From Geminocystis sp. M7585_C2015_104 (GTDB taxonomy: Bacteria > Cyanobacteriota > Cyanobacteriia > Cyanobacteriales > Cyanobacteriaceae), in contig DVEF01000088.1 in the NCBI GenBank assembly GCA_015295805.1, forward strand, positions 1 through 37,846: a DNA stretch of 37,846 nt. Direction: 5' to 3'. Both the position numbers and the translations under genes were made by a program. The notes below the pieces were generated by a model, which saw only the letters and a program-made list of their open reading frames with translations, had not been told where the DNA came from and made no database searches. Positions 27,903-36,348 of this stretch are shown piece after piece. Each line of letters begins with the position of its first letter. Position 1 is the first letter of the stretch.

Positions 27903-29354
27903 TTAGCTACGATGCCATTTGGTGACACCACCGGGCAAGTCTACCAGAATAACACCTTTTTGTTTTAGATAATCCCTAATACGATCACTTTCTGCATAAT
28001 TTTTCTGTTTACGGGCAATACTGCGTTGTTGCACGAGTGCTTCGATTTCTCTGTCTTCAATTTCCTCCTGTTGGGTGACAACATCCTGGTGTTTGACTTC
28101 CAAACGTAGGATTTTAGCAAGGGAAACCAGAGTGTGCCATTTGGCCAGTAAATCCCGAGAAGATTGAGAGAAATTGCCTTGGTGACTAAGTAAATTGGAT
28201 TCTTTACGCAATTCCTTGGCTAGTTCAAACAGAATTGCCAAACCCGCGGCAAAATTAAAATCCGAGTCTACCGCCTCCCGGAAGGCGTTTTCTATATTTT
28301 TGTCAGTATTTAAACTGGTAGCCTCAGATGCTTCAAAAGAGAGCTCCTTGGCGTATTTGTAACCGAAACAGAGGGCTTCTTTAAGGGTTTGCCACCCACC
28401 CATGGCGGCTTGTAAAGCAGATTCGCTGAAGTCTAGGGGTTTTCTGTAGTGAGTTTGCAGTATGAAAAGACGCACCGCCATGGGGTCATATCTATCCAAA
28501 AGTTCGCGGATGGTGATAAAATTGCCCAGGGATTTAGACATTTTTTCCCCGTTAACTGTCACCATGCCATTATGCAACCAGTAGAGGGCAAGGGGCCTAC
28601 CTGTGACGGCTTCTGACTGGGCAATCTCGTTTTCGTGGTGAGGGAAGATTAAATCACTGCCGCCTACGTGAATGTCGATAGTCTCCCCCAGGTTTTCCCT
28701 TATCATAGCAGAACATTCGATATGCCATCCAGGTCTTCCTTTACCCCAGGGAGAATCAAAACCTGGTTCATCTGGTTTTGCAGCTTTCCAGAGGGCAAAG
28801 TCAAAAGAATTTTGTTTTACCTGTTGGGATGCAGAAACATCAATTCTCCCACTAGCCCCCACCTGTAATTCTTCTAACCTGCGTCCAGACAGTTTACCAT
28901 ATCCGGGGAACTTATCCACTGCATAGTAGACATCCCCCTGAGACTGATAGGCAAAACCCTTTTCCTCCAATTCCCAAATCAGCCTTTTTATGCCATCTAG
29001 GGTATGAGTCACTCGAGGATAAGAGTCAGCCTTGTATACATTTAGCCTCTCCATATCCTCAAAATAGGCTTGGATGAAACGCTCAGCCACCTCCTCCATG
29101 GTGGTGTTTTCCTGACGGGCGCGGTTCAAAATTTTGTCATCTATGTCTGTAAAGTTCTGTATGTATCTTACTTGATAACCTCGCCAGACTAGATAGCTTC
29201 TCACCACATCCCAGACGACACAAGTGCGGGCATGTCCCAGGTGACAGTAGTCGTAGGCGGTGATACCGCAGCAATACATCTTAACTTGAGGGGGATTGAG
29301 GGGCTTAAATTCTTCTTCCCTTTTGGTGAGGGTATTGTAGACAATCAGACTCAT
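27903..29354 (-). CDS. cysS: Cysteinyl-tRNA synthetase
   Basis: CysS charges tRNA-Cys. The 483-residue class I synthetase has the zinc-site cysteine YCCGIT (C28/C29), the HIGH-type motif HLGH (38-41), the GGSDLIFPHHENEIAQ segment that carries the zinc-binding His and Glu residues, and KMSKSLGNF. The C-terminal DALR-type and anticodon-binding helical regions are complete. The ATG at 29354 matches the family start (MSLIVYNTLT). It is convergent and nearly abutting with rlmD, so antisense overlap of the two transcripts is likely. Confidence 0.97.
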   Translation of the reverse strand: MSLIVYNTLTKREEEFKPLNPPQVKMYCCGITAYDYCHLGHARTCVVWDVVRSYLVWRGYQVRYIQNFTDIDDKILNRARQENTTMEEVAERFIQAYFEDMERLNVYKADSYPRVTHTLDGIKRLIWELEEKGFAYQSQGDVYYAVDKFPGYGKLSGRRLEELQVGASGRIDVSASQQVKQNSFDFALWKAAKPDEPGFDSPWGKGRPGWHIECSAMIRENLGETIDIHVGGSDLIFPHHENEIAQSEAVTGRPLALYWLHNGMVTVNGEKMSKSLGNFITIRELLDRYDPMAVRLFILQTHYRKPLDFSESALQAAMGGWQTLKEALCFGYKYAKELSFEASEATSLNTDKNIENAFREAVDSDFNFAAGLAILFELAKELRKESNLLSHQGNFSQSSRDLLAKWHTLVSLAKILRLEVKHQDVVTQQEEIEDREIEALVQQRSIARKQKNYAESDRIRDYLKQKGVILVDLPGGVTKWHRS

Positions 29355-29624
29355 TGGCGTATTTTCTGTTTGGGGTGTTACTCTATGCCTATGTTAAGGG
29401 CTTATGACTATCAGTGTCTATAGGGAAATGTGAGTGTGGCAGTGGGAGAGAGGTTTTTTGAGGGTGGGAAGGCTAGGAAAGTGACCCATCACAATCCCAG
29501 TAGAATAGAGTAAGGCGGATTGCCCCTGTTAATGCTCAAGCCCAAACCCAATACAACCACCCCCGGTGAGGGGCAATTTCTTAAACTAGTAGTATAGTAT
29601 AACGAGTGTGAGTTGAAGGTGCAG

Positions 29625-30344
29625 GTGTTAAGAAAACTAAAGGAAGACTTGAAAAACGACTTTCTGGCAGGATTGTTGGTGGTTATTCCTTTAGCTACCA
29701 CCATATGGCTGAGCTATGTTATCGCTACCTGGGCAATAGATTTACTAACCAGAATACCAAAACAACTCAATCCCCTTGACAACCTCCATCCAGTATTACT
29801 GAATCTGATAAATTTCTGTATTGGCCTAACTGTGCCTCTAGCATTTATACTATCAATAGGGTTGATGGCCAGAAATATAGTTGGCCAATGGTTGTTGCAC
29901 TTAGGGGAGAGAATAGTACAGGGGATACCCCTGGCTGGTGCGGTTTATAAAACTGTAAAACAGATACTAGAAACCATTCTCCAAGACACGGAAAACAAAT
30001 TCCGTCGGGTGGTATTAGTAGAATACCCTCGTAAGGGGATTTGGAGTATAGGGTTTGTCACCGGCAAAGTCAGTGATGCCATTGGCAAGAATTTTGAAAA
30101 ACCCTTACTAAGTGTCTTTATCCCCACTACCCCCAATCCCACCACTGGTTGGTATGCTATTGTACCGGAGGAAGAGGTAACAACCTTAGACATGTCTATT
30201 GAGGATGCCTTTAAAATCCTCCTCTCTGGTGGAATTGTCACCCCCAACAGTGGTAATGGCAATTATCCCAGCACAAGCAATAATGGCTACAGGGGAAAAC
30301 CCCTTCTGATTGGCAAAAACCCCCCACCCCCCACCGCCCGCTGA
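29625..30344 (+). CDS. DUF502 family membrane protein
   Basis: The 239-residue protein starts MLRKLKEDLKNDFLAG. It has two membrane helices near residues 14-40 and 54-85, and a conserved soluble domain with RRVVLVEYPRKGIWSIGFVTG and FIPTTPNPTTGW, the hallmark of DUF502. Plant relatives include the COV (continuous vascular ring) proteins; the bacterial function is unknown to me. The C-terminus is Asn/Gly/Pro-rich and disordered. The start is a GTG at 29625, chosen for the AAGG five bases upstream and the fit with relatives; a TTG at 29613 would add four residues. No ATG is available. A strong terminator lies 115 bp downstream. Confidence 0.88.
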   Translation: MLRKLKEDLKNDFLAGLLVVIPLATTIWLSYVIATWAIDLLTRIPKQLNPLDNLHPVLLNLINFCIGLTVPLAFILSIGLMARNIVGQWLLHLGERIVQGIPLAGAVYKTVKQILETILQDTENKFRRVVLVEYPRKGIWSIGFVTGKVSDAIGKNFEKPLLSVFIPTTPNPTTGWYAIVPEEEVTTLDMSIEDAFKILLSGGIVTPNSGNGNYPSTSNNGYRGKPLLIGKNPPPPTAR

Positions 30345-30458
30345 GCCGTTTTACAAAAGATTCCTCATTTGTTACAATGAATGTAAAGAAATCTTACGGG
30401 AGACATGGGACTTTTCCCCTCTAGGCTTCCTTAAGATTAAACGACAACAAACAATTTG

Positions 30459-30504
30459 CCGAGGGCTATTTCCCCTTGTCGCTAGGGTAGCCTCGGTTTT
30501 TTTT
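30459..30504 (+). terminator. Rho-independent terminator downstream of the DUF502 gene
   Basis: The stem pairs CCGAGG-G-CTA (30459-30468) with TAGCCTCGG (30488-30496), nine pairs with one bulged G, and is followed by eight T residues. The last T is also the first base of a TATAAT at 30504-30509. Confidence 0.85.
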
Positions 30505-30509
30505 ATAAT
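30504..30509 (+). promoter_or_regulatory. Possible -10 box of psbY
   Basis: A perfect TATAAT runs directly out of the upstream terminator T-tract. It would give psbY a leader of about 90 nt. No good -35 box is visible, since that position is occupied by the terminator stem. Confidence 0.35.
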
Positions 30510-30605
30510 ATCCCATTAGGACAGTGGGGCACAATAAGTGCTATCATTTCTTTACAGATGCGGAAAAAATGTAACCAGGTAGGAAATGGAGGGAGTATAA
30601 CTACT

Positions 30606-30731
30606 ATGGATTGGAGATTATTGATAGTACTATTGCCCGTATTAGTGGCTGCTGGCTGGGCGGTTTACAATATAGCTGCAGCAGCCGTGGAGCAATTTCA
30701 AAAGCTCTTCAACAAACAACAAAAAGCCTAG
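30606..30731 (+). CDS. psbY: Photosystem II protein Y
   Basis: PsbY is a single-helix peripheral subunit of photosystem II near cytochrome b559. The 41-residue product starts [19 protein letters not shown], followed by [16 protein letters not shown], which matches the family: a short N-terminus with DWR, one membrane helix, and a basic tail. A GGAGGG lies 12 bp before the ATG. The last codons and stop are within an 11-bp direct repeat (AAAAGCCTAGT twice, 30722-30743). It stands alone between the DUF502 gene and a convergent transporter pair. Confidence 0.95.
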   Translation: MDWRLLIVLLPVLVAAGWAVYNIAAAAVEQFQKLFNKQQKA

Positions 30732-30784
30732 TAAAAGCCTAGTACAATGATAATAGAATAGGTGGCCGAGTGTTCGCTTCAGGC

Positions 30785-30804
30785 GGGGGTGATTCTCATC
30801 CCCC
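30785..30804 (+). terminator. Hairpin after psbY (weak terminator)
   Basis: GGGGGTGA pairs with TCA-T-CCCCC (one bulge) around a TTC loop, followed by TATTGTTT, a poor U-tract. It lies between psbY and the convergent YeeE/YedE gene and overlaps that gene's stop codon, so it may serve psbY. Confidence 0.5.
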
Positions 30805-31226
30805 TATTGTTTCCCTTCTGTGGTAAACTTATAGGCAAGAGAACCAAGGACAAAGGCTATTACAAAGAGAAAGGGATTGGGACTAAATTGTACCAGAGAA
30901 GTTACCGCGGGGCCAGGACAGTAGCCACTGATACCCCAACCAATACCAAAAATTGCCGCGCCCACAATAAGTTTGGAGTCAATGTCGTTACGGGCAGGCA
31001 GATGGAATTGGGAATCCAATAGGGGTTGTTTCCAAGATAGAATAAAACGGAAGGCAATGAGGGTTACAACCACCGCCCCTCCCAATACGAAGATGAGGGT
31101 GGCATCCCATTTTCCGGCTACATCTAGAAAGCCTAACACCTTTTCCCTGTCTACCATTTGGGAGATGCCTAACCCCAATCCAAATAGCAACCCGGAAAGA
31201 ATAGCAATTATATTCTGTGGTTTCAT
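30804..31226 (-). CDS. YeeE/YedE-family transporter half, PmpB-like
   Basis: This 140-residue membrane protein is the second half of a split YeeE/YedE (sulfur compound) transporter. It has about four hydrophobic segments and the conserved GYCPGPAVTS motif with C103, which corresponds to a cysteine of the substrate path in full-length YeeE. It begins nine bases after the stop of the PmpA-like partner, so the two are co-transcribed and probably form one channel. The family moves thiosulfate or related sulfur species; the actual substrate here is inferred. PmpA/PmpB is the name used for split pairs in Serratia. Confidence 0.85.
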   Translation of the reverse strand: MKPQNIIAILSGLLFGLGLGISQMVDREKVLGFLDVAGKWDATLIFVLGGAVVVTLIAFRFILSWKQPLLDSQFHLPARNDIDSKLIVGAAIFGIGWGISGYCPGPAVTSLVQFSPNPFLFVIAFVLGSLAYKFTTEGKQ

Positions 31227-31235
31227 ATCTTCCCC

Positions 31236-31652
31236 CTATGCCAGTAGATGCCTGGTGACGAATACAGTTAGAATCCCAGTGATGAGGAATGTAATAACAG
31301 CTACTAGTGAGCGTAATGATAGTCTACCTAGCCCACAAACACCATGTCCACTAGTACAACCGTTAGCCATGGTTGTGCCCCACCCTACCAGAAAACCACC
31401 CACAAGCATAGCAATGGGGTGGAAGGGATAACGGGGAGTATCCGGAAAGGGCAAGACGTATTCAAACAGTAATCCCCCCAACAACATTCCTCCTAGAAAA
31501 TACCAACGCCAAAGCTGTGAGGCTTTAAATTCCAAAGCCCCATTAATCATTCCACTTATCCCCGCAATCCTACCATTAAAGGCTAACAATATCGTGGCAC
31601 TGATTCCTATCAAGACTCCTCCTATTAAGCCATTTATCCAGCTGGTTTCCAT
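31236..31652 (-). CDS. YeeE/YedE-family transporter half, PmpA-like
   Basis: The 138-residue protein is the first half of the split YeeE/YedE transporter, with four to five membrane helices and the family signature NGCTSGHGVCG (C99 and C106). It begins METSWINGLIGG. The downstream PmpB-like gene follows after nine bases. No rhodanese, sulfurtransferase or ArsR/BigR-type regulator gene is adjacent, which is often the case for such operons elsewhere. The upstream intergenic space (31653-31803) is shared with the divergent YciO/YrdC gene. Confidence 0.87.
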   Translation of the reverse strand: METSWINGLIGGVLIGISATILLAFNGRIAGISGMINGALEFKASQLWRWYFLGGMLLGGLLFEYVLPFPDTPRYPFHPIAMLVGGFLVGWGTTMANGCTSGHGVCGLGRLSLRSLVAVITFLITGILTVFVTRHLLA

Positions 31653-31803
31653 GTGGTTGTTCCCGTCATATCATCGCCCAACAATATATTCTAATGGTCA
31701 GTGGGACTTTGTGCTGGTTGGTGCTGTTAAAATTGTCTATATTCTTGCCGTTTTTTGGGTCAGGATTGTCTGTTAGGCTAACAATAAGAAGCTAAGTTAA
31801 AAC

Positions 31804-32460
31804 ATGGCGACATTGTATCAGGTAAATCATAAAAACCCCCAGAATCGCAAGATAGAGGCCATTACAAAAGCTCTAAGGGAGGGGGCAATTATGCTCTATC
31901 CTACAGACACAGTATATGCCATTGGCTGCGACATAAATTGCAAAAAAGCGGTGGAAAGAGTTAGGGCAATCAAACGACTAACTAATGACAAACCCCTGAC
32001 TTTTTTGTGTTCCTCCCTGTCAAATATAGCCGAATATGCCACTGTTTCTGACGAGGCCTATTATATCATGAAAAGGTTAATTCCAGGACCTTATACTTTT
32101 CTTTTGCCCGCCACTAAACTAGTGCCTAAACTAGTAATGTCTCCCAAAAGGAGAACTACAGGGATTAGAGTCCCAGACCATCCGGTTTGTCAAGCTCTGT
32201 TAAACAATCTTAACAACCCTATCATTTCCACCTCAGCACACATTAACGAGGAGGAGGGGTATTCCCCTTCTGAAAATTGGGAAAAGGCTAAGTTGTTTGA
32301 CTATTTTGACAAGATTGTGGACATTATAATAGACGATGATACAGACCCAGGTTACGAAGTGTCCACCATTATAGACTTTTCTTCGGAAAGTCCCACAATA
32401 GTTAGACAGGGAAAAGGATGGGAAGAAGTGAGGAAATGGTTAACGGTTGTGGAGGAGTGA
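31804..32460 (+). CDS. Sua5/YciO/YrdC family protein
   Basis: The YrdC fold makes threonylcarbamoyl-AMP for the t6A modification of ANN-decoding tRNAs, although YciO-type members may have another role. The 218-residue protein has LYPTDTVYAIGCD, the KRLTNDKPLTFLC segment, PGPYTFLLPAT, RTTGIRVPDHP and ISTSAHINEEEG. The length fits the short YciO/YrdC class without the Sua5 C-terminal domain. It looks closer to YciO (KRLTNDKPL, PGPYTF), so the t6A function is not certain. It precedes the DUF2256 gene by six bases and the methionine salvage genes, probably one transcript. Confidence 0.87.
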   Translation: MATLYQVNHKNPQNRKIEAITKALREGAIMLYPTDTVYAIGCDINCKKAVERVRAIKRLTNDKPLTFLCSSLSNIAEYATVSDEAYYIMKRLIPGPYTFLLPATKLVPKLVMSPKRRTTGIRVPDHPVCQALLNNLNNPIISTSAHINEEEGYSPSENWEKAKLFDYFDKIVDIIIDDDTDPGYEVSTIIDFSSESPTIVRQGKGWEEVRKWLTVVEE

Positions 32461-32466
32461 GAGTAA

Positions 32467-32640
32467 ATGGCTAAACAGAGAAAGAAATCTGATTTACCCA
32501 CCAAAATATGCCCAGTATGTGGCTTATCCTTCACGTGGCGGAAAAAGTGGGCCTCCTGCTGGGAGGAGGTAAAATATTGTTCAGAAAGATGTAGACGACG
32601 CCGACATACTATTGCCTCTGAAGATAGGGGGGGTTATTAG
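32467..32640 (+). CDS. DUF2256 zinc-ribbon-like small protein
   Basis: The 57-residue product has the DUF2256 signature: CPVCG (C15, C18) then FTWRKKWA, a WEEVKYC segment and SERCRRRR (C38, C42). The four cysteines suggest a zinc ribbon. The basic ends suggest nucleic-acid contact, but the function of the family is unknown to me. It starts six bases after the YciO/YrdC stop codon and ends 46 bases before mtnB. Confidence 0.9.
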   Translation: MAKQRKKSDLPTKICPVCGLSFTWRKKWASCWEEVKYCSERCRRRRHTIASEDRGGY

Positions 32641-32686
32641 GTATCATGGTATATTGTTGGCGGTAGGATGGGGATAGCAAGAGCCT

Positions 32687-33316
32687 ATGACATATTCTCA
32701 GAGGGATTTTGAAAAGGCGGCAGAGAATATCATCAATATAGGTAGGATTTTATACCAGCGGGGGTGGACACCGGCAACCAGTAGTAATTTTTCCCAGCGT
32801 TTGGATGGGAGGTATTGTGCCATTACAGTGTCTGGTAAAGATAAGGGGAATCTCACCATAGAAGACGTGATGGTGGTAGATTTAGAAGGAATTCCCCAAA
32901 CTCCCCAAAAACCCTCTGCGGAAACCCTTCTCCATACCAGTCTCTATGCCTGGGATTCTTCCATTGGCGCGGTTTTACATACCCATTCCCTCCATAGCAA
33001 CTTGATTAGTTGTCTTTGTCAGGGTAATCGTTGGCGATTGCAGGGGTATGAGTTGTTAAAGGCTTTTGCTGGCATTGACACCCATGAGACTGTAGTAGAC
33101 TTTCCCATTTTTGACAACTCCCAGGATATACCACAATTAGCGAAACAGGTGAGAGAATATCTAGAAAGAGGAATCCCCTGCTGGGGGTATTTGATTAGAA
33201 AACACGGAGTCTACACCTGGGGTAGGGATATGGCAGAGGCATTAAGACATTTAGAGGCGATAGAATATTTAATGGAGTGCGAATTGGAACTTATGCGGCT
33301 AAAGGGTGTAACTTAA
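32687..33316 (+). CDS. mtnB: Methylthioribulose-1-phosphate dehydratase
   Basis: MtnB dehydrates methylthioribulose 1-phosphate to diketo-methylthiopentyl phosphate in the methionine salvage pathway, which recycles the methylthio group from polyamine and SAM metabolism. The 209-residue protein is a class II aldolase/adducin-type enzyme with TPATSSNFSQRLDG, VSGKDKG, the zinc site HTHS (H98, H100), and the later KHGVYTWG segment. The next gene, mtnD, begins after a single base, so the two are translationally coupled. Confidence 0.95.
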   Translation: MTYSQRDFEKAAENIINIGRILYQRGWTPATSSNFSQRLDGRYCAITVSGKDKGNLTIEDVMVVDLEGIPQTPQKPSAETLLHTSLYAWDSSIGAVLHTHSLHSNLISCLCQGNRWRLQGYELLKAFAGIDTHETVVDFPIFDNSQDIPQLAKQVREYLERGIPCWGYLIRKHGVYTWGRDMAEALRHLEAIEYLMECELELMRLKGVT

Positions 33317-33317
33317 A

Positions 33318-33905
33318 ATGACTGTACTGAGAATATTCCAACAAGACAATCCACAAACCCCCATATTCGACAGTAATAACATTGCATCCCCAAAGGAGAG
33401 GATTAACACCATCAAGGAGAAATTACAACAATTGGGTGTGAGATTTGAGCAGTGGGAGACTAAGACAGAAGTAGTTTCTGGGGCATCGGAGGAGGAGATT
33501 CTGTCTGCCTATCAACCAGAAGTGGAAAAATTAATGTCTGAGGGAGGGTATCTAAAGGTAGATGTAGTTAGTCTTACCCCAAATCATCCCCAGAAGGAGG
33601 AATTGAGGCAAAAATTCCTTTCAGAACACACCCATAGTGAGGACGAAGTACGTTTCTTTGTAGACGGCTTGGGGTTGTTTAGTATTCATATAGACAATCA
33701 GGTATTAGAGATATTGTGCGGCAGAGGAGACTTAATAGGCGTGCCAGCCAATACCCGTCACTGGTTTGACATGGGTGCGAATCCCCGTTTTACTGCCATT
33801 CGTTTCTTCAACAATCCCTCTGGCTGGATTGCCAACTACACTGGCAGTGACATCGCCAGTCGTTTCTCCCGTCTGGAAGACTATCTAGCAGTGTCTGTGT
33901 CTTGA
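33318..33905 (+). CDS. mtnD: Acireductone dioxygenase
   Basis: ARD oxidises acireductone to the keto acid precursor of methionine plus formate (Fe form) or to other products (Ni form). The 195-residue cupin has the metal ligands H104, H106 and E110 (EHTHSEDE) and H148 (ANTRHWFD). It overlaps no other gene and starts one base after mtnB. The enolase-phosphatase step (mtnC) that lies between the two enzymes in the pathway is not in this window, so it must be elsewhere or bypassed. A strong hairpin follows the gene. Confidence 0.95.
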   Translation: MTVLRIFQQDNPQTPIFDSNNIASPKERINTIKEKLQQLGVRFEQWETKTEVVSGASEEEILSAYQPEVEKLMSEGGYLKVDVVSLTPNHPQKEELRQKFLSEHTHSEDEVRFFVDGLGLFSIHIDNQVLEILCGRGDLIGVPANTRHWFDMGANPRFTAIRFFNNPSGWIANYTGSDIASRFSRLEDYLAVSVS

Positions 33906-33929
33906 TGGGCTAGTTTTATCCCATGCCAC

Positions 33930-33964
33930 CCCTCCCTGGACAACCCGTAAACTGCCAGGGGGGG
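33930..33964. terminator. Hairpin between convergent mtnD and transaldolase genes
   Basis: CCCTCCCTGG (33930-33939) pairs with CCAGGGGGGG (33955-33964) with one G-T wobble and a 15-nt loop. No long U-tract follows, but its position between convergent stop codons suggests bidirectional transcript ending. Confidence 0.5.
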
Positions 33965-33985
33965 ATAGGTGAGACAAATGCCACT

Positions 33986-35164
33986 CTAACAGACCTTTGC
34001 CAAGTATAACACGGCTCCCAGACCGGAGGCCATCTCCTCGGCGCTAATTTTCCCGTCGCGGTTGGAATCTAGGGCATCAAAGACGGCATCGGCCCCTGCC
34101 CATTCCTCCCTGGTAATAAACCCGTCGCCGTCTAAGTCATAGACGTGGAAAATGTCATCCACCGCATGGGCCAGAGTTTCCCCCCTTTCCAAACAGCTTA
34201 AACGCCTAGCCAAAAATTGTTCCAGAGTTTCTAACGCCTTAGTGAATCCCCTAATCCCCTCATCCAGTTTCTCTCTGGCCATTCTATCCTGACTGTGCAT
34301 TTTATCAAAAGTCTCCCTGTCCATGGTAATCTTTTCTATGTCCATGGCGGCTGCCTTTTCCGGTGACAGTTTCCTGGGCAATTCCCCTTCCTTGCTTTGT
34401 AACTCTTCCAACAGTTTGGGGGAGATTGTTAATAAATCACACCCTGCCAACTCACAGATTTGTTCTATGTTACGGAAACTTGCCCCCATTACCTCTGTCT
34501 TATACCCAAATTTTTTGTAATAGTTATATATTCTCGTAACTGATTGCACTCCAGGATCTTCAGGCCCAGGGAAGTAATCTCTCCCGGTTTCCTTCTTATA
34601 CCAGTCTAGAATTCTGCCTACGAAGGGGGAGATGAGGGTAACACCTGCTTCTGCACAGGCTACTGCTTGATGGAAGCCAAAAAGGAGGGTGAGATTGCAG
34701 TGAATGCCCTCTTTTTCGAGGATTTCGGCGGCCCTAATCCCTTCCCAGGTGGAGGCAATTTTAATTAAAACCCTTTCCCTGCTAACCCCTGCTTTTTCGT
34801 AGAGGGAAATCAGATAACGAGCTTTGTTGACTGTGCCTTCTGTATCATAGGATAAACGGGCATCTACTTCTGTGGAGACTCTTCCCGGCACTATTTCTAG
34901 TATTTTTTTACCAAATGCCACTGCTAGCCAGTCTACTGCCAGTTTAGCTACTTCTTCAACAGAGGCGGATTCCCCCAATTCCCTTCTAGCCTCTTTTAGG
35001 GTTTCATCTACAATTTCCCGATACTGAGGCATCTGTGCTGCTGCTGTTATTAGAGAGGGATTGGTGGTAGCATCTCTAGGTTTAAATGTCTCAATAGCCT
35101 GAATTTCTCCAGTATCCGCCACAACTATTGTATATTGTTTCAACTGTTCTAGTAAATTCGCCAT
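33986..35164 (-). CDS. tal: Transaldolase with C-terminal EF-hand pair
   Basis: Transaldolase exchanges three-carbon units between sedoheptulose 7-phosphate and glyceraldehyde 3-phosphate in the pentose phosphate pathway. The 392-residue protein has the transaldolase barrel in residues 1-320, with the Schiff-base lysine K135 ([11 protein letters not shown]) and the DATTNPSLI motif. After it are two canonical EF-hand loops, [12 protein letters not shown] (343-354) and [12 protein letters not shown] (366-377), predicting Ca binding. This fusion is found in other cyanobacteria, so it is not unique, but how Ca affects the enzyme is not known to me. The ATG at 35164 is used; a TTG two codons upstream is weaker. 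Confidence 0.96.
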   Translation of the reverse strand: MANLLEQLKQYTIVVADTGEIQAIETFKPRDATTNPSLITAAAQMPQYREIVDETLKEARRELGESASVEEVAKLAVDWLAVAFGKKILEIVPGRVSTEVDARLSYDTEGTVNKARYLISLYEKAGVSRERVLIKIASTWEGIRAAEILEKEGIHCNLTLLFGFHQAVACAEAGVTLISPFVGRILDWYKKETGRDYFPGPEDPGVQSVTRIYNYYKKFGYKTEVMGASFRNIEQICELAGCDLLTISPKLLEELQSKEGELPRKLSPEKAAAMDIEKITMDRETFDKMHSQDRMAREKLDEGIRGFTKALETLEQFLARRLSCLERGETLAHAVDDIFHVYDLDGDGFITREEWAGADAVFDALDSNRDGKISAEEMASGLGAVLYLAKVC

Positions 35165-35353
35165 AATCAACCCTGTTAATTATCTCTCTATTTCTACTCT
35201 ATCTCAGTCTAGATAACCCGCTATAATAATGATTACTTTAGTTACTTTTTTTAACAATAACTGCTTCTTTTAATAGTTGCCCTTGCTAGATAAATATACT
35301 CATGCCCCGGAGAATTTTGACTCCGTCCCATGTAATCCTTTAGATTTCCTCCA
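35165..35353. other. Divergent intergenic region, transaldolase / ccmP operon
   Basis: AT-rich space between two divergent genes. A small hairpin CGGAG-N8-CTCCG (35308-35325) lies in the likely leader of the 86-aa gene. I could not assign promoters with confidence. Confidence 0.35.
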
Positions 35354-35614
35354 ATGAATAATCAATTTTTTGACCAGGAAAACCATGAGTATTTTAGCCT
35401 GAATTCCTCCGTAACTCCGGGAAGGGAAAATCAGGGAAACACAGAAGTATCTCCTGAAAAAAGAAGGGAGATTAAAAGGGTATTTTTGTTTTTATTGGCC
35501 CTAGGTTTGACTATTGGAATTTTAACCTCCTTTTCTGTGGTGAAATTGCTAAAATACCTCGGACTGACGGAAAAAACAAATCAGTTTGAAAGAATCCATA
35601 CCCCCCAACAATAG
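35354..35614 (+). CDS. Small single-pass membrane protein, 86 aa
   Basis: The product has a polar N-terminal half (about 40 residues, Asn/Gln/Glu rich), one membrane helix around residues 42-66 (VFLFLLALGLTIGILTSF), and a short tail (TEKTNQFERIHTPQQ). It has no known domain. It is the first gene of a probable operon with ccmP (79 bp later) and the pentapeptide-repeat gene. A role connected with the carboxysome is guilt by association only. The ATG at 35354 has a TTTCCTCCA upstream that is not a Shine-Dalgarno sequence. Confidence 0.7.
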   Translation: MNNQFFDQENHEYFSLNSSVTPGRENQGNTEVSPEKRREIKRVFLFLLALGLTIGILTSFSVVKLLKYLGLTEKTNQFERIHTPQQ

Positions 35615-35692
35615 TAAACCCAGTTGCCTAAACTTAGAGAATCCATGATAATTTACTGTTGTTACCTATTTTTCTTACAATACACCTCACTC

Positions 35693-36331
35693 ATGAGTGT
35701 TGAACTGCGTAGTTATGTCTACTTGGATAGACTGCAACCTCAACACGCGTCTTACATTGGTACTGTTGCCCTTGGTTTCCTTCCTCTCCCTGGGGATGCC
35801 TCTCTCTGGATTGAGATTTCTCCAGGGATTGAAATAAACAGAATTACAGACGTAGCTCTAAAATCAGCGGTGGTAAAACCAGGAGTCCAATTTGTGGAAA
35901 GGTTATATGGTCTATTGGAAATCCATTCTAGCAATCAGGGGGAGGTGAAAGCCGCCGGCAGGGCCATTTTAGAAGCATTGGGGGTTAGTGAGAAAGACTG
36001 TCTCAAGCCAGAAGTGGTTTCCAGTCAGATTATCCGTAATATTGACCCATATCAGGCTCAAATCATCAATCGTAACCGCAAAGGTCAAATGTTGCTAGCT
36101 GGCGAAACTCTCTATGTCTTGGAGGTGAAACCTGCAGCCTATGCCGCACTCGCCGCCAATGAGGCTGAAAAGGCAGCTAGAATCAATATTATCTCTGTCC
36201 AGGCGGTGGGGAGTTTTGGCAGACTTTATTTAGGTGGTGCGGAAAGAGAAATTAAGGCTGGTGCAGAAGCCGCACTGGAGGCTATTACTAGCGTTGGAGG
36301 GAGAATAGACTTGTCCAACATCTATGAGTAG
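35693..36331 (+). CDS. ccmP: Carboxysome shell protein CcmP (double BMC domain)
   Basis: CcmP is a minor shell protein of beta-carboxysomes. It forms trimers of double BMC domains with a large gated pore, thought to pass bulky metabolites such as 3-phosphoglycerate. The 212-residue product has two BMC domains (about 1-105 and 110-212) and opens [20 protein letters not shown]. The gating pair E69-R70 ([13 protein letters not shown]) is at exactly the expected position. The ATG at 35693 gives the usual length. The frame is open to a TTG at 35624, but those 23 residues are hydrophobic and not homologous. As in other cyanobacteria, ccmP lies apart from the main ccm cluster. The pentapeptide gene follows after 17 bp. 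Confidence 0.95.
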   Translation: MSVELRSYVYLDRLQPQHASYIGTVALGFLPLPGDASLWIEISPGIEINRITDVALKSAVVKPGVQFVERLYGLLEIHSSNQGEVKAAGRAILEALGVSEKDCLKPEVVSSQIIRNIDPYQAQIINRNRKGQMLLAGETLYVLEVKPAAYAALAANEAEKAARINIISVQAVGSFGRLYLGGAEREIKAGAEAALEAITSVGGRIDLSNIYE

Positions 36332-36348
36332 CAAGCACGGTATTTACG

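Noticed and set aside
30310-30519. 69-aa frame overlapping the DUF502 3' end
   Set aside because: It runs through the DUF502 terminator and overlaps the coding 3' end; it has no own start signals.
30762-30804. tRNA-like GGTGGCCGAGTG...GGC D-arm after psbY
   Set aside because: It resembles the 5' half of a tRNA-Ser/Leu, but no proper anticodon loop, T-arm or acceptor stem follows; the hairpin is better read as a psbY terminator.
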